This document shows positions 8,378-15,095 of a DNA stretch of 64,000 nt, one piece after another. A program made the translations under genes and the position numbers. Each line of letters starts with the position of its first letter. Within the stretch, counting starts at the first letter, position 1. The notes beneath the pieces were generated by a model. That model saw only the letters and a program-made list of their open reading frames with translations. It made no database searches and was not told where the DNA came from. Origin of the DNA: Sphingobacterium phlebotomi (GTDB lineage: Bacteria > Bacteroidota > Bacteroidia > Sphingobacteriales > Sphingobacteriaceae); contig NZ_VTAV01000001.1 of the NCBI RefSeq assembly GCF_008180195.1, positions 186,001 to 250,000 on the forward strand. Reading direction: 5' to 3'.

Positions 8378-9799
8378 ATGAAGATTTTTAAATATATCGC
8401 GCTTGCCTGTATGAGTTTAGGGCTTTGCGCATGTGAGAGTTACTTGGACGTGGGGGTGCCGAAGGATGAGGTGGCCTCCGGTTTGGCTTTTTCAGACGAT
8501 AAAGTGGCGACAGCATCTGTAACGGGTGTGTATGCACGCATGAACCAGCTGAATTATCAATTTGCCAACGTCCTCTCTATGGTACTGCCGGCTATGGAAG
8601 CGGATGAGTTTGCATATGCCGCTCAATATGCAGCATACGACGAATATAAAAACAACGCCGTACTACCCTCTAATCAGTTTTTAGGTACGCTCTGGTCACA
8701 GCCTTACCAGTATATTGCGCAGGCCAATATGTGTTTGGAAGGGTTGGAAGCCTCTACAGCAATATCTCCACAGGTAAAAAGCCAATTGATAGGAGAAGCT
8801 AAATTTCTGCGGGCGTTCTGTTATTTCTATTTGGTGAACAACTTTGGAGCCGTGCCGTTGATACTGGGAACCAATGTCTCGGAAAACAATGTGAAGGGCC
8901 GTACACCAGAAGACGAGGTTTATACCGCCATCATCGACGATTTGAAGGATGCGAAAGCAAAACTATTTGATGGTTATCCCAGCGGTACTGATGTTGATGC
9001 TACAGGCGAACGCATCCGCCCCAATAAAGGGGCTGCTACAGCACTGTTGGCACGTACTTATCTCTATGCCGGTAAACCAGATTTGGCGGAAATCGAAGCG
9101 ACAGAAGTCATCAATAATCCGTTATACAAACTCCTGCCCACAACTGCTATGGATGATGTGTTTTTGAAGAACAGTGAAGAAGCTATCTGGCAGATCCAGG
9201 CGGTCAATACGGCGGGAGGACGAAATACATGGGAAGGATTTCTCATTATACCGGCGAATTTGGAAACGGGTACCGCCTTGTTTCGTTTGATCCCCAATTA
9301 TCTCTACGATGCTTTCGAATCGGGAGATGAGCGCCATGAACACTGGGTGGGTAAAATTACCACGGCTGCAGGAGTCACACATAAGTATCCATACAAGTAT
9401 AAAGCTCGGTTTGGCGTAACGCCCGTTGCGGAATATACGATGGTACTGCGGTTAGGTGAACAATATTTGATACGGGCAGAGGCACGGTACAATCAAGGAA
9501 AGTACGCCGAAGCGGAGGACGATATCAATACGGTCCGTCAGCGCGCAGGGCTCAGCCTGCTGTCGTTGGGTAATGATGCAGATGCTGTCCGTGAAGCTGT
9601 AGAGCAGGAGCGAAGGGTAGAATTGTTCGCGGAATGGGGCCATCGTTGGTACGATCTGCGCCGTTGGCCCAGTGTAAATGGAACAGCGGGCAAGACGAGG
9701 GCGGACGATATCCTTCCGGCGCTTAAGCCAGGTTGGCAATCCAATGCGATTTACCTGCCGCTACCACAGGAAGCCACCATGTCCAACCCTAATCTCTAA
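8378..9799 (+). CDS. SusD/RagB-family nutrient-binding outer-membrane lipoprotein
   Basis: This 473-residue lipoprotein has lipobox LCAC with the modified Cys at residue 19, followed by ESYLDVG. The N-terminal SusD-like TPR half contains QLIGEAKFLRAFCYFYLVNNFGAVPL, and the C-terminal RagB/SusD part contains YLIRAEARYNQGKYAEAEDDINTVRQRAGL and VEQERRVELFAEWGHRWYDLRRW, both hallmark runs. It caps the SusC barrel at the cell surface. It starts 10 bp after susC and is followed 27 bp later by a TlpA-like gene in the same operon. The ligand is not predictable; companion TlpA-like proteins rather than glycosidases argue against a large polysaccharide. Confidence 0.95.
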   Translation: MKIFKYIALACMSLGLCACESYLDVGVPKDEVASGLAFSDDKVATASVTGVYARMNQLNYQFANVLSMVLPAMEADEFAYAAQYAAYDEYKNNAVLPSNQFLGTLWSQPYQYIAQANMCLEGLEASTAISPQVKSQLIGEAKFLRAFCYFYLVNNFGAVPLILGTNVSENNVKGRTPEDEVYTAIIDDLKDAKAKLFDGYPSGTDVDATGERIRPNKGAATALLARTYLYAGKPDLAEIEATEVINNPLYKLLPTTAMDDVFLKNSEEAIWQIQAVNTAGGRNTWEGFLIIPANLETGTALFRLIPNYLYDAFESGDERHEHWVGKITTAAGVTHKYPYKYKARFGVTPVAEYTMVLRLGEQYLIRAEARYNQGKYAEAEDDINTVRQRAGLSLLSLGNDADAVREAVEQERRVELFAEWGHRWYDLRRWPSVNGTAGKTRADDILPALKPGWQSNAIYLPLPQEATMSNPNL

Positions 9800-9826
9800 T
9801 ATTCGTCTTTTATTAAAAATTCGACC

Positions 9827-11281
9827 ATGATGCATATAAAGAAATTGTTATTGCTCTTTTGCCTTCTGATGGGCGCGGGAATTACCTATGCCGCCAAGGG
9901 GAAGACCACGATTACCGGTAAAATAACAGGCTTCAAAGGAGGTGTCGTATCCCTGAGTTATCAGGCATATACGGTACTGAGCACGATGGAAAAACAAGAG
10001 CTCGAAGTCGGTCCAGATGGCGAATTTCGCTTTGATATCGACATCTCCGCACCCGTGAGGGCGTTCTTCATGTTCGGCTCCACACCGGTTGAAGAAAAGT
10101 TTACTTTAACGAAGGGAGACGGTAAAGATACCACCATGACAACAGGCACCAACCGACCGGAAATGGTCTATCTTTACCTCAAGCCCAAGGGTAAACAACA
10201 CGTCGAAGTGACCATGGGCGATATCCAAAAAACGCTGCAGATTACAGGAAAAAATCATGCCGACAGCTATTATTTGAATCAAGAAGACTGGCAATTTAAC
10301 CAATATAGGGATAAGCATTTGAAAAATTATTTTGCCTATGTACATTATGATCCTTTACGGTATCAAGCCTATGTCGAAGAACGAAAATCCGAAAGATCAC
10401 GATTTCTGGAACAGTATACCCACGAACATAAAGTCTCCAAACATTTGAGGCATGTCAGTGAATGGAATATCTATACAGATGCCATCATGGCTAGATTGCT
10501 ATATCCATCCATGCGACGTAATTACCGCCAAGACGGCTATCAAGCTGATACGGTTTACTATAGTTTTCTGGACAGCGTGAAAGTAAATACAACCAGAGCA
10601 GATAAGGGTATAGCGTATTTTTATTTTCTCGACTATTTTCTAAAGGAATCCCATCGCTTATCTGGTTCCGAAAAAGATTATATTGACTATGTGACGGAAA
10701 AACTTTCAGATAGACCGTTATATGAATATTATGCTTTCGCCCTTCAGTCGAACTTCAAACGCAAGTTGTACGATAAATTTGGTTCTGCTTCCCCTTACCG
10801 CGATCTGGCAAAAAAGGTAAAAGAAAAATTTAAAGACATGGAAGGGATGCTTGAAGGTAATCCGGCTCCGCTGTTGACGATGCAGGACACTTCAGGTAAT
10901 GCCTTTACGTGGAAAGACTGGAAAGGCAAGTATATCTATATCGATTTATGGGCGACTTGGTGCGGCCCTTGTATTCAGGAAATTCCTTCACTTCAACTTC
11001 TGGAGCATGATTATGCAGATAGGAATATCGTATTTGTCAGCATTTCGGTAGATAGGGAAAAGGATAAGCAAAAGTGGATAAACTTTGTGCGTGAAGAACA
11101 GCTAGGAGGGATACAGGTCTGGGTGGATGCGGACAACCATAAACGTATCTCCCAAGCATTCCAAATCCAGCAGATACCGCGGTTTATAGTCCTGGATGAT
11201 AAAGGTCAGATTGTGGATGCCAACGCGCCACGACCGTCTGATAAGCGAATACGGACCATGCTGAATAAATTGTTGAGATAA
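9827..11281 (+). CDS. TlpA-like periplasmic thioredoxin-fold protein with N-terminal DUF4369-type region
   Basis: This 484-residue exported protein (signal peptide about 1-24) has a beta-rich N-terminal domain (about 25-145: ITGKITGFKGGVVSLSY, DGEFRFDID) of the kind placed in DUF4369, a helical middle, and a C-terminal thioredoxin/AhpC-TSA domain (about 345-484). The redox motif is WCGPC with cysteines at about 379 and 382 and the cis-Pro loop is IQQIPRF. It would act as a periplasmic or surface thiol-disulfide reductase. It is the third gene of a SusC-SusD-TlpA operon. The same gene order recurs at 15154-21241, so the thioredoxin probably serves the imported ligand or the receptor pair. The true substrate is unknown. 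Confidence 0.9.
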   Translation: MMHIKKLLLLFCLLMGAGITYAAKGKTTITGKITGFKGGVVSLSYQAYTVLSTMEKQELEVGPDGEFRFDIDISAPVRAFFMFGSTPVEEKFTLTKGDGKDTTMTTGTNRPEMVYLYLKPKGKQHVEVTMGDIQKTLQITGKNHADSYYLNQEDWQFNQYRDKHLKNYFAYVHYDPLRYQAYVEERKSERSRFLEQYTHEHKVSKHLRHVSEWNIYTDAIMARLLYPSMRRNYRQDGYQADTVYYSFLDSVKVNTTRADKGIAYFYFLDYFLKESHRLSGSEKDYIDYVTEKLSDRPLYEYYAFALQSNFKRKLYDKFGSASPYRDLAKKVKEKFKDMEGMLEGNPAPLLTMQDTSGNAFTWKDWKGKYIYIDLWATWCGPCIQEIPSLQLLEHDYADRNIVFVSISVDREKDKQKWINFVREEQLGGIQVWVDADNHKRISQAFQIQQIPRFIVLDDKGQIVDANAPRPSDKRIRTMLNKLLR

Positions 11282-11282
11282 C

Positions 11283-11378
11283 GAGAACGACTGGAACAGT
11301 AAAGTCGAGAAGATGAACATCGGCGCAGATTATGAGAAATATCCCGGTGTGATTATGACGATTAAGGGGACGGAATAA
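11283..11378 (+). pseudogene. possible short remnant of a mobile-element gene
   Basis: Directly after the TlpA stop a 31-codon frame without a start of its own reads ENDWNSKVEKMNIGADYEKY and continues to a TAA at 11376. It resembles a C-terminal tail of a larger protein rather than a gene, and it lies just upstream of a clearly broken mobile-element gene. I cannot assign the family. It may be random sequence. Confidence 0.25.
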
Positions 11379-11461
11379 AGCCATGTCTCGTGCGAGCGTG
11401 CGGATATTCTAGATGCGTTTGATTTATAATTTGCATATTTGTTTTTGTACAAATAATATTG

Positions 11462-11856
11462 ATGAAAGATGTTAAATCAGAATTACAAAATATCATTTGT
11501 GGAAATGGACAGGTTGGCGATCAAAGCCAACTCCGAAAAATCCAAAATTTCCTTAGAATTCATGCGTGCACAGGTCAAGAATCTGAAAAACAAGAGCGTC
11601 TCAAAAGTGAAGAAGAAAAGCTTGTCGTAAATGTAGAAGGGTTCAAGTATCTGACGGAATCACAGATTTAGTTCTGTTAAGACAATTCTTGGAGTATAAT
11701 ACCTTTACCAACATTCGAAATAATGATTACGAGAGTAAGCAACATGGTATTATCCTTGAAGACCTTCATGACGAAAATGTTCTTTTTAGAGCAGGAGTAT
11801 TCTATTTTTTTGATACCGTGTTCTATCTAAGTAAGCGCTTTTTTGACAAAAATTAG
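11462..11856 (+). pseudogene. internally deleted polyvalent-protein kinase gene (Kinase-PolyVal type) from a mobile element
   Basis: The first 55 or so codons from ATG 11462 (MKDVKSELQNIICGNGQVGD, then NFLRIHACTGQESEKQERLK) match my memory of the N-terminus of Kinase-PolyVal proteins carried on Bacteroidota conjugative and mobilisable elements. That frame stops at 11669-11671. From about 11630 a different frame reads DLVLLRQFLEYNTFTNIRNN, IILEDLHDENVLFR and VFYFFDTVFYLSKRFFDKN up to TAG 11854, which matches the C-terminus of the same family, including a kinase-like catalytic HDEN. The middle of the protein, roughly 90-100 residues by comparison with the usual ~200, is missing. The locus is therefore a deletion/frameshift remnant, not an active gene. 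It marks the left part of a degraded mobile region that continues into the repeat array. Confidence 0.7.
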
Positions 11857-11871
11857 TGCAAAGCCTCCCTT

Positions 11872-12669
11872 TTGTACATATACATAGCCTCGCCCACCAT
11901 GTACTTAACGACTATGTACAGTGACATAATCAACCAAGCAATGAAGTTTTCAGTTTCGAACAGTGTCAAAACGAACTTGTTGCCTGACATAACGACAATG
12001 TCCTTTGAATGGTCAATGACCACACGGGACTGTTTGGAGATGTTCCGCGCGTGAATGACAGAGTCCTTGTAGTGGACGGCAATGTCACGGGACATAATCA
12101 ATAACTCATCTGACATATTAACTATGTCCGGGGACAATGTCAATATGTTCCGTGCGCGCATCAACATGTACATGTACAAAGACCCGATGAAATATACCAT
12201 CGCTGTTTTCCCGTACGCAGGCGTGCTGTCGTCGTACGACTTTAACAGTTCGCCGAGCAACAACACTACGTCGTTGTACGGGAATACAAACAACCAGTCC
12301 AGGGAAGTGATCAAGATGTCCTTCCGATTGGTCTCCCTGTACGGGAGATTCGTTTTTCCCTACGCCGAAGCTAAGCTGCTGTCCATCATGCTCATTCTTT
12401 CGTCTGCCGAGATGATGCTTCCGGCCATCCTGATCGCTTTGACGTATGTTGACACCATCTTCCCGTACGTCGATATGTTGTCGGCATACGGGGTTAACGT
12501 TTTTTTGGACAGGGGCAACGTTTCGCCATACGCCGAGAGGACTTCCCAATATGCCGACGTGAAAAAGATGGGCGGAAGGAGCGTAAAGATGGGCAACGAA
12601 ATGACGTCGACGCACGACGGCATAACACTTCCGTCCGCCGGCGTCGCATTTCCGTTCGGCGTAATGATA
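11872..12669. repeat. array of 38 degenerate 21-bp tandem units with an internal dyad
   Basis: The sequence keeps a strict 21-bp register for 798 bp. Each unit has a roughly 14-bp imperfect dyad core and a 7-bp spacer. In the left part (to about 12207) the core is of the type ATGTCnnnnGACAT (for example at 12082, atgtcacgggacat). In the right part it becomes TCnCCGTACGnCGA (for example 12208, 12229, 12334, 12460, 12523), with the symmetry axis at the same place in the unit. Because 21 is divisible by three, every frame reads as a heptad repeat: plus-strand frames give MSRDIIN, MSGDNVN, FPYAGVL, SPYAERT. The dyad makes the minus strand read similar heptads (MSDELLI MSRDIAV, SAYGETL). Long open frames therefore exist on both strands but are products of the repeat; the plus-strand register is interrupted by stops at 12052 and 12070. 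The array ends just before the promoter of an Rpn nuclease gene. Confidence 0.85.
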
Positions 12670-12708
12670 AAAATAACTAAAAAAATTAGTTTTTTTAGTT
12701 TTAGTTTT

Positions 12709-12716
12709 TATCTTTG
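12709..12716 (+). promoter_or_regulatory. -7 promoter element of the Rpn nuclease gene
   Basis: TATCTTTG matches the Bacteroidota TAnnTTTG element and would start transcription a few bases before the ATG at 12741. The 35 bp before it are A- and T-runs (aactaa-A5-ttagtt hairpin potential), and no clear TTTG -33 element is visible. Its position argues against a start codon at TTG 12714, which would lie within the promoter. Confidence 0.45.
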
Positions 12717-12740
12717 AAGCTGAATCCAATTGTAAGTGTT

Positions 12741-13652
12741 ATGAAAAAGAACAGAAATTTCTTGGGCAAGTATGTAGATATGTGTACCGACTTCGGCATG
12801 AAACTATATTTCGGCCCGGATGGTGGAAAACCAAATCTCATCAATTTTCTTAACGGTCTTTTTGATGGGGAGAAGGTCATCAAAGATCTCGAATATCGTC
12901 CAGCCGAGCACAATGGTACGCAGGATAAAGATCGTAAGGTCGTCTTTGACCTCTACTGCACCAGTGCGGACAATAGTCACTTTATCATCGAAATGCAGCA
13001 GCTGTCGCAGGAGTTCTTTAAGGATAGAACGGTGTACTATACCTCTCGACTAATCAATAAGCTCGTTCCGCGTGGACACAAAGGCAATACATATGAATTG
13101 CCGGAAGTTTACTTCGTTGGTATACTAAACTTTGTTCTGGATCGATCGATACCTAATCAGTATTATTACGATGTGGCCTTGTGTGATCAGCAAAACAAAA
13201 AGGTTTTTTATGACAAGCTAGGATACAAGCTATTGGTCTTGCCTTGTTTTAATAAGGAACATTCTGAAATTAAGAGCTATATGGATATGTGGCTGTATCT
13301 GTTCAGGCATATGGAAGAGCTGGATGAAATGCCGAAGTTTTTGGATAATCGGGTATTTGGGCTTATATTTGACATCGGAAAGGTAGCAAATTTAACGGAA
13401 TCGGATATGAAATTATACGAGTCAAGTTTGAAGAACAAGCGGGATGCGGAAAGTGTCCGCCTTACCGCAATTAAAGAGGGGCGTCGAGAAGGATTAGAGA
13501 AAGGAATAGAGAAAGGTCGTCTGGAAGAACGCGCCAAAGCCGAGGCAGAAAAACTAAAATATGCGTTGAATTTAAAAAAGAGGGGGATTTCAGTAGAAGA
13601 TATCGCCGAAGATTTAGGGCTTACTGTTGAGCAAGTCCAGAAACTGAAGTAG
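12741..13652 (+). CDS. Rpn-family / PD-(D/E)XK nuclease-transposase-like protein (PDDEXK_2)
   Basis: This 303-residue protein begins MKKNRNFLGKYVDMCTDFGM, with the family motif LINFLNGLFDG near the N-terminus. The nuclease core follows: a conserved Asp in VVFDLYC, then FIIEMQQ, which fits the D-x(n)-ExQ metal site of PD-(D/E)XK enzymes. FFKDRTVYYTSRLI and the YELPEVYFVGILNF and FYDKLGYKLLVLPCF strands are typical of the Bacteroidota branch. The C-terminus is a charged coiled-coil with short tandem repeats (EGRREGLEKGIEKGRLEERAKAEAEK) ending in an HTH-like RGISVEDIAEDLGLTVEQVQ. Known Rpn proteins are DNA endonucleases linked to recombination and phage defence. It follows the 21-bp array directly and converges with the HTH gene 40 bp away. 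It is probably functional, as no motif looks broken. Confidence 0.88.
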   Translation: MKKNRNFLGKYVDMCTDFGMKLYFGPDGGKPNLINFLNGLFDGEKVIKDLEYRPAEHNGTQDKDRKVVFDLYCTSADNSHFIIEMQQLSQEFFKDRTVYYTSRLINKLVPRGHKGNTYELPEVYFVGILNFVLDRSIPNQYYYDVALCDQQNKKVFYDKLGYKLLVLPCFNKEHSEIKSYMDMWLYLFRHMEELDEMPKFLDNRVFGLIFDIGKVANLTESDMKLYESSLKNKRDAESVRLTAIKEGRREGLEKGIEKGRLEERAKAEAEKLKYALNLKKRGISVEDIAEDLGLTVEQVQKLK

Positions 13653-13692
13653 CTCGTTCAAAACTCCAATACCGTTAAATTCTGCGTTCTGC

Positions 13693-14190
13693 TTAAGGTA
13701 TATAGTAGTAATTTTTATTCGAAATTCTCTTACTTTTTAGTTGACCTTGGTTGACCAAGGGTCGTGCTTGGTCGGTAATATCCTTATTGGTAAGGTCGCC
13801 ATAGAGAAAATCTTTGTCTTTCCTCAATTTATCTATGATATCCAGCACAGACTTTTCAGATTTGAAAAAATTAGTATCAATTAAAGAATTCAACCTCTCT
13901 CTTATTGCATTTGCCTTCTCCCAATATTGTTTAGCATTCTTTTTCGGCAGATCTTGAACAACAGCGGTGTGCGGATAAAAGTCGTGAGGAGAAATACCTA
14001 AATCTAGCGCAATAGCATTTATTTGATCGTGGGTATACATTTCCGGTCTAAGAGGATTTTCAATGTGGCCAATATATCCATCCGTCACATCCAATATCAT
14101 AGCAATATATGACTGTGATTTCTTATGATACGTTCTTATCTGAATACTTCGGTTAATGATTTCAAGCTCAAATAGAGATTTTTTGTGCAT
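13693..14190 (-). CDS. small HTH (XRE-like) transcriptional regulator
   Basis: This is a 165-residue protein from ATG at 14190; an upstream in-frame TTG at 14211 is less likely. Residues about 8-60 (LFELEIINRSIQIRTYHKKS, YIAMILDVTDGYIGHIEN) look like a Cro/C1-type HTH, with the recognition helix near SQSYIAMILDVTDGYIGHIE. The C-terminal half (AKQYWEKANAIRERLNSLID, SEKSVLDIIDKLRKDKDFL) is helical and charged, possibly for dimerisation. I do not recognise a named family for it. It is divergent from the leader of the SusC at 15154, and the shared intergenic region has three ctatag sites around a rightward promoter, so it probably represses that promoter and perhaps its own. It converges with the Rpn gene. 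Confidence 0.75.
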   Translation of the reverse strand: MHKKSLFELEIINRSIQIRTYHKKSQSYIAMILDVTDGYIGHIENPLRPEMYTHDQINAIALDLGISPHDFYPHTAVVQDLPKKNAKQYWEKANAIRERLNSLIDTNFFKSEKSVLDIIDKLRKDKDFLYGDLTNKDITDQARPLVNQGQLKSKRISNKNYYYIP

Positions 14191-14204
14191 TTTGTTCGTT
14201 TTTT

Positions 14205-14235
14205 TTTGCAATCTCTATAGTTATGACTATATTTG
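14205..14235 (+). promoter_or_regulatory. rightward promoter reading into the structured susC leader
   Basis: TTTG at 14205-14208, a 19-nt spacer and TATATTTG at 14228-14235 together match the Bacteroidota -33/-7 consensus well. Transcription would start near 14242 and run through the stem-rich leader and 11-bp array towards the SusC at 15154. The predicted untranslated region is then about 900 nt, unusually long. Confidence 0.6.
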
Positions 14236-14254
14236 GCTATAGTTATAGCTATAG
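14215..14254. promoter_or_regulatory. probable operator: repeated ctatag/ctatagttat sites
   Basis: ctatagttat occurs at 14215-14224 and again at 14237-14246, a 22-bp offset of about two helical turns. A third ctatag lies at 14249-14254. The repeats bracket the TATATTTG element and the expected transcription start, the position expected for a repressor site. The divergent HTH gene 25 bp away is the obvious candidate binder. Confidence 0.55.
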
Positions 14255-14319
14255 AAATATAATTAGGTATGAATAAAGAGTAATTAGATAACTATTTTTA
14301 ACACTTCAATTCGAATGTG

Positions 14320-14530
14320 AGGTGTTTACTTAAAGGTCTCGTTCGAGCAATGTGGTAATTGATTAGGACACGAGCGGTAAGTGAACACCTCGGTACAATA
14401 TTTATATTGGGCCGAGGTATTACTGATTGTGTCTGGTAGTTTACTACCCCCGATTACCACCGGGAGCTCGAACGTCAGTATGCCTCGGCCTAATTATTTA
14501 GGTATTGCGAGGCTCTATAAAAAATAGAGC
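14320..14530 (+). ncRNA. structured leader RNA with nested and competing stems (type unknown)
   Basis: A nested set of stems can be drawn. The outer pair is cgttcgagc 14340-14348 with gctcgaacg 14466-14474. Inside it, gtggtaatt 14352-14360 pairs with gattaccac 14452-14460, and ggacac 14366-14371 with gtgtct 14429-14434. Next comes the hairpin acctcgg 14387-14393 / ccgaggt 14412-14418, extended by caatat/atattg, then a small hairpin ggtag 14435-14439 / ctacc 14444-14448. A 12-position stem (14320-14331 with 14379-14390) is incompatible with several of these, so two folds compete. Two more hairpins follow: gcctcg 14482-14487 / cgaggc 14508-14513, and gctctat 14512-14518 / atagagc 14524-14530. 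I recognise no known riboswitch or intron class. The function is unknown; a regulatory leader for the downstream susC is the simplest reading. Confidence 0.5.
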
Positions 14531-14531
14531 A

Positions 14532-14585
14532 ATGAAAACCGAAAAAGAAAAACTTTACAAAAATTTGATTGCTCCGCCAGACTAG
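14532..14585 (+). CDS. micro-ORF 1 in the susC leader (17 residues)
   Basis: ATG 14532 directly follows a perfect 7-bp hairpin and encodes MKTEKEKLYKNLIAPPD, ending at TAG 14583. It is Lys/Glu-rich and resembles no protein known to me. It could be a translated leader peptide coupled to the surrounding stems, or chance. No RBS is evident, which is not informative in Bacteroidota. Confidence 0.3.
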   Translation: MKTEKEKLYKNLIAPPD

Positions 14586-14654
14586 GTGGATCCGTTCAGC
14601 CATTATGGCTTTCCCATAGGTGCGACAGCTTAGAACCGAATCATAAAACCAGTT

Positions 14655-14741
14655 ATGAAGCCTCGTATTGTTCGCATCATTTCTAATATCATTTTACTAA
14701 TTGTGTGGTCTAAGCTAGGCTTAGGCGCAGTGATGAGCTAG
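14655..14741 (+). CDS. micro-ORF 2 in the susC leader (28 residues, hydrophobic)
   Basis: ATG 14655 to TAG 14739 encodes a 28-residue peptide. A basic start (MKPRIVR) is followed by a hydrophobic stretch IISNIILLIVW and the tail SKLGLGAVMS, like a tiny membrane peptide. Its 3' half overlaps the left arm of the stem pair gtgtggtctaag 14703-14714 / cttagtccacac 14766-14777, so its translation would melt that structure. It is a candidate leader peptide; expression is unproven. Confidence 0.35.
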   Translation: MKPRIVRIISNIILLIVWSKLGLGAVMS

Positions 14742-14777
14742 CAGAGGAAAAAGTCGCCGAAGCGCCTTAGTCCACAC
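14703..14777 (+). promoter_or_regulatory. competing stem-loops before the third leader frame
   Basis: gtgtggtctaag (14703-14714) pairs with cttagtccacac (14766-14777) with one central mismatch. A second pairing, aggcgc 14723-14728 with gcgcct 14762-14767, uses part of the same right arm. The two cannot both be fully extended. The arrangement lies over the end of micro-ORF 2 and 16 nt before the next ATG (14794), as in attenuation or translational-coupling leaders. Confidence 0.4.
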
Positions 14778-14875
14778 CCTAAAAACCTTAAAAATGAAGA
14801 ATTTTTACGAGGGTGGGAGAGGGCTGGCTTTTAGCCTACGCAAAGACAGAGCCCGTTTTCGAAATGAAAGGACCC

Positions 14876-15095
14876 CCGAACCAAGAACGACCCAAACTCA
14901 ACCTAAGAATGACCTAAGGATCACCCAACAACGACCCAGGGTTGGCCCTAGTTTGACCCAAGAAGCAGCTAACAATGACACGAGAAATGTACGATTAATG
15001 TACCGCGAGTGTACTGTTAGTGTGCGGGGAATGTACCGAAAAGGTACTGGAGATCTACTAAGAAGCTACTGGAGATCTACTAAAGATCCACTAAA
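14876..15095. repeat. array of about 20 degenerate units with exact 11-bp period
   Basis: Counting every 11 bp from 14876 gives a constant register for about 20 units. Three successive subfamilies occur: nnGACCCAAnn (to about 14985; examples acgacccaaac, ttgacccaaga), aatGTACcgnn (14986-15051; aatgtacgatt, aatgtaccgcg, aaggtactgga) and gatCTACTaaa (15052-15095; gatctactaag, gatctactaaa). Position 7 is C or T in all units and C in most. The array lies in the susC leader and stops about 60 bp before the signal-peptide ATG. Because 11 is not a multiple of three, each added or lost unit shifts any frame crossing it. A frame from ATG 14794 (MKNFYEGGRGLAFSLRKDRA) reads through the whole array and joins susC in phase in this copy. 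Confidence 0.85.

Noticed and set aside
11872..12669. CRISPR array
   Set aside because: Units are contiguous and degenerate, without constant repeats separated by unique spacers, and no cas gene is present.
11853..12729. Long overlapping open frames on both strands (about 150-210 codons) in the 21-bp array
   Set aside because: They are by-products of a repeat whose unit is divisible by three and has dyad symmetry, so several frames stay open and read as heptads. The plus-strand register carries two stops, and no frame resembles a known protein.
12714..12740. TTG start nine codons upstream for the Rpn protein
   Set aside because: It overlaps the TATCTTTG promoter element, and the ATG at 12741 gives the usual family N-terminus.
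14364..14377. A 14-nt string (taggacacgagcgg) also present at 31077-31090
   Set aside because: A shared 14-mer between two sites in 64 kb is expected several times by chance; the contexts differ.
14320..14530. Retron msr-msd or group II intron RNA
   Set aside because: No reverse transcriptase gene lies nearby and no domain V-like or msr/msd signature was recognised.
14876..15095. CRISPR or protein-coding minisatellite
   Set aside because: The 11-bp period has no spacers and is not a multiple of three, so it cannot encode a simple peptide repeat in one frame.
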